Shown in pieces: positions 1 through 5,117 of a stretch of DNA of 5,117 bases. Location of the stretch: the NCBI GenBank assembly GCA_029857975.1, contig JAOUFX010000299.1, forward strand, positions 1 to 5,117, read 5' to 3'. The stretch comes from Deltaproteobacteria bacterium (GTDB lineage Bacteria; Desulfobacterota; SM23-61). How positions within the stretch are numbered: the stretch's first letter is position 1; each line of letters begins with the position of its first letter. The notes beneath the pieces were generated by a model. That model ran no database searches. It saw only the letters and a list, made by a program, of their open reading frames with translations, and was not told where the DNA came from. The position numbers were made by a program, and so were the translations under genes.

Positions 1-26
1 TGGGCTTTTATTTTACCCCTCTCCTT

Positions 27-55
27 AGCCACTTGGGTGGGGCTCTTTTTGTTTT
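27..55 (+). terminator. possible weak intrinsic terminator
   Basis: A short hairpin (CCAC, loop TTGG, GTGG at 29-40; alternatively AGCC/GGCT at 27-30 and 41-44) is followed by a T-rich run (CTCTTTTTGTTTT). It would terminate a plus-strand gene entering from the left, convergent with the kinase remnant. The stem is short and the two pairings exclude each other, so this is only a candidate. Confidence 0.3.
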
Positions 56-164
56 AGGTAATGTGAACTTCACCTACTAATGTACAGACTTATAATATCC
101 CATGGATTGTTGATTTCAGGTTGAAAGTGAGCATGACAGTATTGATCATGGCAACAAATTCTTT

Positions 165-725
165 CTAAGTTCCAGGTCTTGGGTTTTTATCCAAAACTTC
201 CCTGACCTTTCTTGCCAGCCCATCAAAGGTAAATGGTTTCTGAATATAATTCACCCCTTTATCCAAAACACCATGATGAACAATGGCACCGTCTGCATAG
301 CCTGACATATAGAGCACCTTCATCTCCGGATGAAAGACAACAAGCCGTTTGGCCAACTCAGGACCACTGATCTTGGGCATGACTACATCGGTCACCAACA
401 AATGAATCGTATCCTTGTGCTGTTGGCAGATGAGCAAAGCGTTCTCTTCATCAGCTGCCTCCAAAACGCTGTATCCCTGTTTTTTACGCATTTCCAATAC
501 CAACTTTCGAACCCCTTCTTCATCCTCCACCACCAGAATCACCCAAACCCCACGAAAAAGCCCTATTTCCTCCTTCTCCCCCTCTTTTGTCAAAGGTTCA
601 TCCACCCGAGGAAGATAAATCTTAAAAACCGTCCCCTGACCGGGTTCACTGTAAACCCAAATGTTCCCCCCACTTTGCTTCACAATGCCATATACCGTCG
701 CTAATCCCAATCCCGTTCCCTTGCC
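165..725 (-). pseudogene. 3' remnant of hybrid sensor histidine kinase (ATPase G2 box plus receiver domain)
   Basis: This is the C-terminal part of a two-component hybrid histidine kinase. Counting from the TTG at 710 as residue 1, the remnant opens just upstream with EEGKGTG and continues GLGLATVYGIVKQSGG, the ATP-lid/G2 segment of HATPase_c, then SEPGQGTVFKIYLP, which normally closes that domain. A linker (about 35-55) leads to a complete receiver domain (about 57-175). Its acidic pair is E62/D63, the phospho-acceptor D108 in VTDVVMP, the switch S136 in YMSGYAD, and the lysine K158 in QKPF. The stop is TAG at 167-165. The sensor region, the His-phosphotransfer helices and the N, G1 and F boxes are missing. 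In-frame sequence stays open to 863 but carries no kinase motifs, and the position of the usual FFTTK motif reads YNHQA. The TTG at 710 lies inside a conserved motif and is not a credible start. The receiver looks undamaged, so the truncation may be recent. A free-standing receiver starting internally is possible but unsupported. Confidence 0.85.
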
Positions 726-806
726 CTCTTCAGCCTGATGATTATAACCTACATCCCGGAGATCGCCCTCTGGCTTCCCAAGCAGCTGTATCCGGGCATC
801 AAATAG
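720..806 (+). pseudogene. dctM: 3' fragment of TRAP transporter large permease (DctM-like)
   Basis: Read on the plus strand from about 720, the frame gives a hydrophobic tail of about 28 residues containing ITYIPEIALWLPKQLYPG and ending at TAG 804-806. The pattern of a hydrophobic helix followed by TYxPExxLWLP is the characteristic extreme C-terminus of the 12-helix DctM subunit of TRAP dicarboxylate-type transporters. That subunit normally has about 430 residues. No start codon or upstream helices are present: the frame meets a stop at 702-704, inside the kinase remnant. The call rests on motif recall over a short stretch, so it is moderately confident. The fragment is opposite in strand to the kinase remnant and overlaps its end by a few bases, marking a rearrangement junction at roughly 717-735. 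Confidence 0.65.
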
Positions 807-868
807 GATGGTTTCGCAAAAAATCCCCTTGTCCCGCTCGCGTCGGGAGAGTTTTTTACGAAATCATC
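807..868. repeat. 62-bp imperfect palindromic intergenic element
   Basis: The left arm GATGGTTTCGCAAAAAAT (807-824) is almost the reverse complement of the right arm GTTTTTTACGAAATCATC (851-868), with 15 of 17 positions complementary. One of the two mismatches is a G-T wobble. A smaller nested stem TCCCG/CGGGA (832-836 and 844-848) sits in the centre. The element begins on the base after the dctM fragment stop. It resembles dispersed palindromic repeats with GATGxxTTCGxAAAAA arms that I recall between genes in deltaproteobacterial genomes. It may act as a REP-like transcript-end structure or be a non-autonomous mobile repeat. No second copy is seen in this window. Confidence 0.7.
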
Positions 869-1016
869 AAATACAACTGGCTGGAGGTTTTGTCGGCAAC
901 AGGAAAGGTGAAAAAAGAGACTGTCTGGGAAAATCGATCATTCCTCCGCAAGTCGCATCTCTCTCCTGCGAAATCTTCATCCTGTCCTGCATTTTTTATC
1001 TTCTTGCACTTTCCCC
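869..1016. other. non-coding spacer upstream of gntR promoter
   Basis: There is no convincing coding potential here. A plus-strand reading frame open from 808 to 1020 has no recognisable domain, no good ribosome site, and its start lies inside the palindrome. A minor inverted repeat TCGCA/TGCGA occurs at 953-957 and 967-971 with a 9-nt loop. The stretch just before the promoter is pyrimidine-rich (about 976-1016). Nothing else is supported. Confidence 0.5.
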
Positions 1017-1045
1017 TTGACATAAAACGCCAGACATTTTATAGG
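1017..1045 (+). promoter_or_regulatory. sigma-70-type promoter for gntR
   Basis: A perfect -35 hexamer TTGACA (1017-1022) is separated by 17 bp from a -10-like TATAGG (1040-1045). Transcription would begin near 1052, giving an untranslated leader of about 80 nt before the regulator start at 1132. The position, the orientation and the lack of a competing promoter make this the likely promoter of the regulator, and possibly of the whole three-gene cluster. Confidence 0.65.
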
Positions 1046-1059
1046 TAGGACGTCTGACG
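1028..1059. promoter_or_regulatory. inverted repeat bracketing -10, candidate autoregulatory operator
   Basis: CGCCAGAC (1028-1035) and GTCTGACG (1052-1059) are inverted repeats matching at 7 of 8 positions, with a perfect core CAGAC/GTCTG and 16 bp between the arms. The repeat encloses the -10 box and the expected transcription start, a normal position for a repressor site. GntR-family dimers bind short palindromes with GT...AC character, and UTRA-type members often repress their own gene. That this GntR protein binds here is inference. Confidence 0.45.
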
Positions 1060-1111
1060 ATTAATTTCTCACCGCTGTGGGATCTTCCTTGATGTTGGCA
1101 AGGAATCGTTT

Positions 1112-1135
1112 ATGGGAAGGAACGGCCTCAAATGA
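1112..1135 (+). other. seven-codon upstream ORF overlapping gntR start
   Basis: ATG at 1112 is preceded by AAGGA (1100-1104) at a 7-nt spacing. It opens a frame encoding MGRNGLK and ending at TGA 1133-1135, so the stop overlaps the regulator ATG (1132-1134) as ATGA. This is the geometry of a translationally coupled leader peptide. It could equally be chance, because the regulator has its own purine-rich site. Confidence 0.3.
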
Positions 1136-1923
1136 ATGAAAAGGAAAGGCCATGGGAAGAGGAAAAGGAGCGAAAGGCAAGAAAATCGCTTTACCTGGAA
1201 ATTATTGATCTCCTCATGGAAGACATCCGAAGCGAGAAATACCCTCCCGGATCAAAGCTTCCTTCCGAAGAGCATTTGGCCCACGTATTATCCGTGAGCC
1301 GGGTCACCCTCCGGGAAGCTTTGCGGATTCTGGAGGAAGACGGAATGATCGTGCGCCGTCACGGGAGGGGGACCTTTGTTCTCGATCGAAGGACCCTGCC
1401 GATCCAAAGCCTGTCCACCATTATCTCGATATCCGCGATGTTCAAGAAAGCGGGTTTAGAAGATCGCTTTGAGAAAGTAGTCTATAGGAAATTTTCAGCC
1501 AACCGGAGAATCGCCGAAAAACTCCAGATCTCCCCCGGGGATGGGGTCTGGGAGGCGGAAAGACTGCGGACCCTTGAAAAACTGCCGGCGGTTTACTCCC
1601 TTGACTTTTTCCCAGCCTCCTTTGTCCCGTCCAAGGAGGAGAGAAGACTCAGGGAGTATGAACATTCGATCTATCTATTTTTACACCAGGTGTGCGGGCA
1701 AAACGTCCAAAAGGGGCAATGTATTCTCAAACCTTTTCTAAGTGATGCCAATCTCTCTGCGGTTATGAAAATTCCCCGGGGCGCTCCGCTCATGTATATC
1801 GAAACCATCGACTTGAACAAAAGGAAACAACCGATTCTTTTTGCCCAGGAGTACTATCGTCCCGATTTCTTTGAATTTCGGGTGCAGCGCCAGAGGGAAA
1901 CACTCGGCCTGCATGCGCTGTAA
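1132..1923 (+). CDS. GntR-family transcriptional regulator, HutC/FarR type (UTRA domain)
   Basis: The product is a 263-residue DNA-binding regulator. After a charged N-terminal stretch (1-18, many E/K/R), a GntR winged helix-turn-helix spans about 20-84: YLEIIDLLMEDI, PPGSKLPSEEHLA, the recognition helix SRVTLREALRIL (56-67), and the wing VRRHGRGTFV (74-83). Residues about 95-255 fit a UTRA ligand-binding domain. Typical elements are GDGVWEAERLRT (136-147), PAVYSLDFFPASFVP (152-166), PRGAPLMYIETID (215-227) and the closing PILFAQEYYRPDFFEF (234-249). Length is slightly above the usual ~240, owing to the N-terminal tail. ATG 1132 follows GGGAAGGAA (1114-1122) and is the first in-frame ATG. The gene lies 231 bp upstream of the aminotransferase on the same strand, so it is probably the local regulator and may repress itself through the repeat at 1028-1059. 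UTRA proteins sense varied small molecules (histidine intermediates, sugars, fatty acids, phosphonates), and the ligand here cannot be named. Confidence 0.93.
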   Translation: MNEKERPWEEEKERKARKSLYLEIIDLLMEDIRSEKYPPGSKLPSEEHLAHVLSVSRVTLREALRILEEDGMIVRRHGRGTFVLDRRTLPIQSLSTIISISAMFKKAGLEDRFEKVVYRKFSANRRIAEKLQISPGDGVWEAERLRTLEKLPAVYSLDFFPASFVPSKEERRLREYEHSIYLFLHQVCGQNVQKGQCILKPFLSDANLSAVMKIPRGAPLMYIETIDLNKRKQPILFAQEYYRPDFFEFRVQRQRETLGLHAL

Positions 1924-1975
1924 GAAAGAGCGGCTTCCACGAGGGGAATCTCGAAGGCGATGGCATTTTAGGAGG

Positions 1976-2006
1976 CCGAGGTTCAGGATCGACTCCGATC
2001 CCTCGG
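1976..2006 (+). promoter_or_regulatory. RNA hairpin in the gntR-aminotransferase spacer
   Basis: GGATCG (1986-1991) and CGATCC (1996-2001) form a perfect 6-bp stem with loop ACTC. It is extended by CCGAG (1976-1980) pairing with CTCGG (2002-2006) across a 5-nt one-sided bulge (GTTCA). No T-run follows, so it is not a simple intrinsic terminator. It may stabilise the downstream mRNA or mark a processing site. Confidence 0.45.
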
Positions 2007-2142
2007 GAAAAAATCCTCTCAACCCCAGGGTGAAAAAATAGGCATCGGAATGGAAGCGTTTACCGCGAAGAACGATATTCCAAGGGTCCTTATCCATAAG
2101 AGAATGGGTCATGAAAAGTAAATCGTTCTAGGCAGAAAGGCA

Positions 2143-2148
2143 AAGGAG
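2143..2148 (+). promoter_or_regulatory. Shine-Dalgarno of aminotransferase
   Basis: AAGGAG lies 6 nt before ATG 2155, a near-ideal site that fixes the start of the aminotransferase and suggests stronger translation than the regulator. Confidence 0.8.
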
Positions 2149-2154
2149 ACCGAA

Positions 2155-3519
2155 ATGAGCCTAACCCCCGAGAAGCAGTTGAGTGCCGAAACCATCCTTC
2201 AGTATGAAAAAGAATATGTTCTCCATCCGTGGGTGGCGCAAAAAGGGGTGAACCCCATTATCATAGACCGAGCCAAGGGGAATTATTTCTACGATTCGGC
2301 AGGAAAAGAGTATTTGGATTTCAGCTCCATGTTCGTCTTCAGCAATCTGGGGCATGCCGACCCCAGAGTGGTGGAGGCGATCGCCCTTCAGGCGGGTCGA
2401 CTGCCCACGGCGGCCTCTCCTTTTGCAACCGAAGCCAAGGCCCGTTTGGCGAAGCTTCTTGCGGAAGTGACGCCGGGGGATATCCAAAAAACTTTTTTTT
2501 CAACCAGCGGCGCGGAGGCCAATGAAGCGGCTATCAAAATTGCCCGGGCGGCGACGGGCAAGGAAAAGATCATCGCCCGGTATCGGAGTTATCACGGGTC
2601 CACGTATGGGGCCATGACGCTGACGCGGGATTACCGCAACTGGGCCTTCGAGCCGGCCATCCCCAGCGTGACCCATTGTCTGGACCCTTACTGTTACCGG
2701 TGCCCGTTTGGCTCAACGTTTCCCGCTTGCGACCTTCAGTGCGCAAAGCACGTGGAGGAAATCATTCGGTTGGAAGGCGGGGCGAAGCGGGTGGCGGGAT
2801 TCATTGCTGAGCCGATCGTGGGGGCGAACGGGATCGTTGTTCCCCCAGATGGGTATTGGCAGAAAATCCGTGAAATCTGCGACAAATACGAAATGGTCAT
2901 GATGGTGGACGAGGTCATGAGTGGTTTCGGACGCACCGGCAAATGGTTTGCCATTGAGCACTGGGGCGTCGTCCCGGATGTGATCACCATGGCCAAAGGG
3001 ATCAGCAGCGGATATGTGCCTTTGGGGGCCAGCAGCGTCCGCGAGTGGGTTGCCGAGCGTTTCGAAACGAATCCCTACGTCCACGGACACACCTACAGCG
3101 GTCATACCTTAGCCATGGCGGCAGGGGCGGCAACGATTGAAGCCTATCGCGCGGACCATTTAATTGAACAGGCCGCCGCAAGCGGCAAGTACCTCATGGA
3201 GAAAGCCCTGGAGTTGAAGGAAAAACATCCAAGCGTGGGTGATGTTCGGGGCAAAGGGTTGTTCGTCGGCCTGGAATTGGTAAAAGATCGTACGACCAAA
3301 GAGCCCATTCATGATCCCCTCTTCGAGGGACCTCGGCCCCCAACGGCGAAGATGAAAGTCCTCGGACAGGCGATGAAAGAGGGGGTCTACTGTCTGCCCG
3401 GGGTTGCCAGTGTGATCACCTTTTCCCCTCCCCTGGCGGTTACAAAAGGCGAAATCGATCACGCCATCGGTGTTTTCGACAAAGCCCTTGAGATTGCGGA
3501 TGCCGAAACGCATGGTTGA
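2155..3519 (+). CDS. class III (omega) PLP-dependent aminotransferase
   Basis: This 454-residue cytoplasmic enzyme moves an amino group between an amine or omega-amino acid and a keto acid. Class III (fold type I) landmarks are in order: STSGAEANEAAIK (116-128), where the S-G-A turn binds the PLP phosphate; YHG (146-148), stacking on the PLP ring; E219 in AEPIVG; D252 in MMVDEVMSGFGRTGK, contacting the pyridine nitrogen; the Schiff-base lysine K281 in TMAKGISSGYVPLGA; and HTYSGH (312-317), whose threonine contacts the phosphate of the partner subunit. RGKGLFVGLEL (365-375) is the usual C-terminal-domain motif. Length is typical of beta-alanine-, taurine- or 4-aminobutyrate-type enzymes, and the sequence looks closest to the taurine/omega-amino acid:pyruvate branch, although the substrate cannot be read from it. 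A five-cysteine stretch (C175, C180, C183, C192, C196; Cx4Cx2Cx8Cx3C) is unusual for the class but occurs in a subset. The gene follows the GntR regulator and precedes the amidohydrolase by 115 bp, suggesting one catabolic unit. Confidence 0.95.
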   Translation: MSLTPEKQLSAETILQYEKEYVLHPWVAQKGVNPIIIDRAKGNYFYDSAGKEYLDFSSMFVFSNLGHADPRVVEAIALQAGRLPTAASPFATEAKARLAKLLAEVTPGDIQKTFFSTSGAEANEAAIKIARAATGKEKIIARYRSYHGSTYGAMTLTRDYRNWAFEPAIPSVTHCLDPYCYRCPFGSTFPACDLQCAKHVEEIIRLEGGAKRVAGFIAEPIVGANGIVVPPDGYWQKIREICDKYEMVMMVDEVMSGFGRTGKWFAIEHWGVVPDVITMAKGISSGYVPLGASSVREWVAERFETNPYVHGHTYSGHTLAMAAGAATIEAYRADHLIEQAAASGKYLMEKALELKEKHPSVGDVRGKGLFVGLELVKDRTTKEPIHDPLFEGPRPPTAKMKVLGQAMKEGVYCLPGVASVITFSPPLAVTKGEIDHAIGVFDKALEIADAETHG

Positions 3520-3551
3520 TTTTATCGATCCGCAAGGCAGAAATAGGAGTC

Positions 3552-3574
3552 CTTCCCGGAAAAAGCTGGGGAAG
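3552..3574 (+). other. short inverted repeat between aminotransferase and amidohydrolase
   Basis: CTTCCC (3552-3557) and GGGAAG (3569-3574) form a 6-bp stem with an 11-nt loop. No T-run follows, so termination is unlikely and read-through into the amidohydrolase is expected. The surrounding 115-bp spacer shows no clear promoter. Confidence 0.3.
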
Positions 3575-3622
3575 AATGGATAAACCTCCCTCGTCTCATA
3601 TGGGAAAAATCCAGGTGATGTC

Positions 3623-3630
3623 AAAGGAGG
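3623..3630 (+). promoter_or_regulatory. strong Shine-Dalgarno that decides a TTG start
   Basis: AAAGGAGG, a near-perfect anti-16S match, ends 4 nt before TTG 3635. No ATG in the correct frame lies nearby: those at 3600, 3618 and 3642 are out of frame, and the first in-frame ATG (3695) falls inside the conserved NGQVITMNE strand. The site therefore selects TTG as the start. Confidence 0.8.
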
Positions 3631-3634
3631 AACG

Positions 3635-5117
3635 TTGTCGAATGCAAAAGGAATCTATCCCGATCGAGTTTTCCTGAACGGTCAGGTCATTACAATGAAT
3701 GAATCCCGGCCCGCAGCCGAGGCCGTGGCCGTGAAATGGGATCGGATCGCCGCGGTGGGGTCGAACCAGGAAATTCTGAATCTGACCGGGCCTGAGACCC
3801 AAAAAGTGGACCTTGCCGGGAAGACCTTGATGCCGGGATTCATCGAGCCCCACAACCATTTTGCCACAGCGGGAATCGCGTCCCTGCTTTTTGCCAATCT
3901 CCAAAGCCCTCCGCTGGGAACGGTGAAGAACATCAAGGATCTGATCGAAGTGCTCCGCGAAAAGGCAGGCCGGATGCCGCAGGGCGAATGGGTTTGCGGG
4001 CGAGGATATGACGATACGCTCCTTTCCGAACAAAGACACCCCACGCGGGACGATCTGGATCAAGTTTCCAAAGAAACCCCCGTCTGGATCGTGCACACTT
4101 CGGGCCACCTGAGCGTGGCCAACACCCGGGCTTTGGAAATGGCGGGGGTCACGCGATCGACCCCGCAGCCTCCAGGGGGCGTGATCCGAATCGATCCGAA
4201 AACCGGCCAGCCGGACGGCGTCCTGGAGGAAATGCCGGCCCAGATGCTGGTGAGCAGATATATGCCCTCGTTGACCCTGGAGCAGCGGCTGGAGGGGCTC
4301 GCCCTTGCCGCGAAGCAATATTTGCAGATGGGGGTCACCTCGAGCTATGACGCCGGCGTGATTTTTCCCCGGGGAGACCGGACCGAGATGATTGCCTACC
4401 AAAGGGCTATTTCGCAGGGGATATTGCCGATCCGGGTCACCATGATGGTAGGGGTGGATTTTCTCTTGGGCTGCGGAGGGGACGGACCGGCTTTCCTCAC
4501 CGGCTTTGGCGACTCGAGACTCAGAGTGGGACCGGCAAAAATCATCGTGGACGGCTCCATCCAGGGTTACACGGGATGGCTTTCCCGGCCTTACCATATG
4601 CCTTTCAAGGGGGACACCGCCTACCGGGGATATCCCGTAACCTCCCCGGATCAGTTGAATCCGATGGTTATCAAAGCCCACCGGGAGGGGATTCAGGTGG
4701 CATCCCACGGCAACGGGGACGCGGCCATCGACGCCATCCTCGACGCCTATCGGCTGGCCCAAAATGAGTTTCCCCGGGCCGATTCCCGCCACAGGATCGA
4801 ACACTGTCAAATGGCCCGTGAGGATCAGCTGGATCAAATGGTCGAGCTGGGGGTGAGCCCTTCCTTCTTCGTGTCCCACACTTTCTATTGGGGCGATCGA
4901 CACAAATCCATATTTATCGGCCCGGAACGGGCGAAGCGAATCAGCCCCTTGAAAACTGCGCGGGAGAAAAGAATCAGGTTTAGCATTCATTCGGATTGCC
5001 CGGTAACTCCCGTTTCGCCGCTTTTCTGTGTATTTGCCGCCGTCAACCGCATTACGCGCAAGGGGGAGGTTTTGGGGCCGGAATACCGGCTGACCGTCGA
5101 GGAGGCCCTACGGGCCG
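3635..5117 (+). CDS. amidohydrolase family 3 (YtcJ-like metal-dependent hydrolase), 3' end outside window
   Basis: This is a TIM-barrel metal-dependent hydrolase expected to cleave an amide or similar C-N bond. The 494 codons present run unbroken to the window edge. Complete relatives have about 530-560 residues, so only the C-terminal tail is missing. An N-terminal beta-sandwich begins DRVFLNGQVITMNE (10-23) and includes AVAVKWDRIAAVG (30-42). The metal site opens with PGFIEPHNHF (67-76; H73 and H75 as HxH). Further landmarks are K302 and D306 in AKIIVDGSIQGYTG, H358 in SHGNGDAAIDAIL (in place of the common HAIGD), RIEHCQ with H390, and the catalytic Asp D454 in HSDCPVTPVSPL. There is no signal peptide, so it should be cytoplasmic. 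It starts at TTG with a strong ribosome site. It follows the aminotransferase on the same strand with no terminator between. Family members act on diverse substrates and most are uncharacterised, so none is named. It may feed an amine or amino acid to the aminotransferase; this is inference from position. Confidence 0.93.
   Translation, partial: MSNAKGIYPDRVFLNGQVITMNESRPAAEAVAVKWDRIAAVGSNQEILNLTGPETQKVDLAGKTLMPGFIEPHNHFATAGIASLLFANLQSPPLGTVKNIKDLIEVLREKAGRMPQGEWVCGRGYDDTLLSEQRHPTRDDLDQVSKETPVWIVHTSGHLSVANTRALEMAGVTRSTPQPPGGVIRIDPKTGQPDGVLEEMPAQMLVSRYMPSLTLEQRLEGLALAAKQYLQMGVTSSYDAGVIFPRGDRTEMIAYQRAISQGILPIRVTMMVGVDFLLGCGGDGPAFLTGFGDSRLRVGPAKIIVDGSIQGYTGWLSRPYHMPFKGDTAYRGYPVTSPDQLNPMVIKAHREGIQVASHGNGDAAIDAILDAYRLAQNEFPRADSRHRIEHCQMAREDQLDQMVELGVSPSFFVSHTFYWGDRHKSIFIGPERAKRISPLKTAREKRIRFSIHSDCPVTPVSPLFCVFAAVNRITRKGEVLGPEYRLTVEEALRA

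Larger units (their letters stand above)
1924..2154 (+). other. intergenic leader between gntR and aminotransferase, with small unassigned ORF
   Basis: This 231-bp spacer holds a stable hairpin (1976-2006) and no clear promoter hexamers. In the same frame as the regulator, after its TAA and a second stop at 1969-1971, the frame stays open for 49 codons to TAA 2119-2121. That includes a 23-codon ATG-initiated piece (2050-2121) beginning MEAFTAKNDIPRVLIHKRMG. I do not recognise the peptide. It has no convincing ribosome site and may be chance or the remnant of a lost gene. Confidence 0.4.

Noticed and set aside
55..96. Palindrome GTGAACTTCAC (63-73) within TAGGT/ACCTA arms, followed by TATAAT (91-96)
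   Set aside because: The -35 match (TTCACC, 16-bp spacer) is weak and no plus-strand gene follows. In this AT-rich stretch the signals may be chance.
330..704. Plus-strand open frames opposite the kinase remnant (330-704 and 415-618)
   Set aside because: The minus strand here encodes a clear receiver domain with all catalytic residues. The plus-strand translations show no family features.
808..1020. 70-codon plus-strand frame
   Set aside because: It starts inside the palindromic repeat, has no good ribosome site or domain, and runs into the gntR promoter.
1738..2112. 124-codon minus-strand frame and a 66-codon plus-strand frame (1841-2041) at the end of gntR
   Set aside because: Both overlap the UTRA domain in the wrong frame or strand, and neither translation is recognisable.
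3600..3677. 25-codon ORF (ATG 3600 to TGA 3677) overlapping the amidohydrolase start
   Set aside because: It has no ribosome site before ATG 3600 and no recognisable product. The strong AAAGGAGG is best placed for TTG 3635 in the conserved frame.
3596..4990. 464-residue open frame on the minus strand
   Set aside because: It lies antisense to the amidohydrolase, whose plus-strand frame carries all the family motifs. The minus-strand translation has no recognisable domain, is rich in G, P, H and R, and has no ribosome site. It is a codon-bias shadow.
1..5117. Search for CRISPR arrays, tRNA, IS terminal repeats, phage or defence genes
   Set aside because: No regularly spaced repeats, cloverleaf-like sequence, transposase motif or defence domain was seen. 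The only repeat-like element is the single palindrome at 807-868.

Overview
The window most likely comes from a bacterial chromosome, plausibly of Desulfobacterota (former Deltaproteobacteria, Syntrophobacter-like) type. This is inference from the style of the sensor-kinase and receiver remnant, the TRAP-transporter tail, and a palindromic intergenic repeat of a kind I associate with that group. No rRNA or other marker gene fixes the taxonomy.

Left third (1 to about 870) is gene debris. On the minus strand lies the 3' part of a hybrid sensor histidine kinase: the last ATP-binding motif plus an intact receiver domain (165-725). It has lost everything upstream. It abuts, within a few bases, a short plus-strand scrap that reads as the last ~28 residues of a DctM-type TRAP transporter large permease (about 720-806). 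Both genes lack their 5' parts and point away from each other. One deletion across two divergently transcribed genes would give exactly this. A 62-bp imperfect palindrome follows directly after the dctM stop codon (807-868).

Centre (870-1131) is a non-coding leader. It carries a good sigma-70-type promoter (TTGACA, 17 bp, TATAGG), an inverted repeat bracketing the -10 box that may be an operator, and a seven-codon upstream ORF with its own Shine-Dalgarno that overlaps the next start codon.

Right part (1132-5117) is a plus-strand catabolic-looking cluster of three genes. They are a GntR/HutC-type regulator with a UTRA effector domain, a class III (omega) PLP aminotransferase, and an amidohydrolase of the YtcJ-like family 3 that starts at TTG and runs off the window end. 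A reasonable but unproven model is that the hydrolase cleaves an amide-like substrate, the aminotransferase removes the amino group from the freed amine or amino acid, and the GntR protein senses the substrate or an intermediate. The adjacent dctM remnant hints that a TRAP uptake system once stood next to this cluster. I see no phage, IS, CRISPR, tRNA or defence genes, and no clearly novel system. The most unusual items are the double-truncation junction, the palindrome and the gntR leader.
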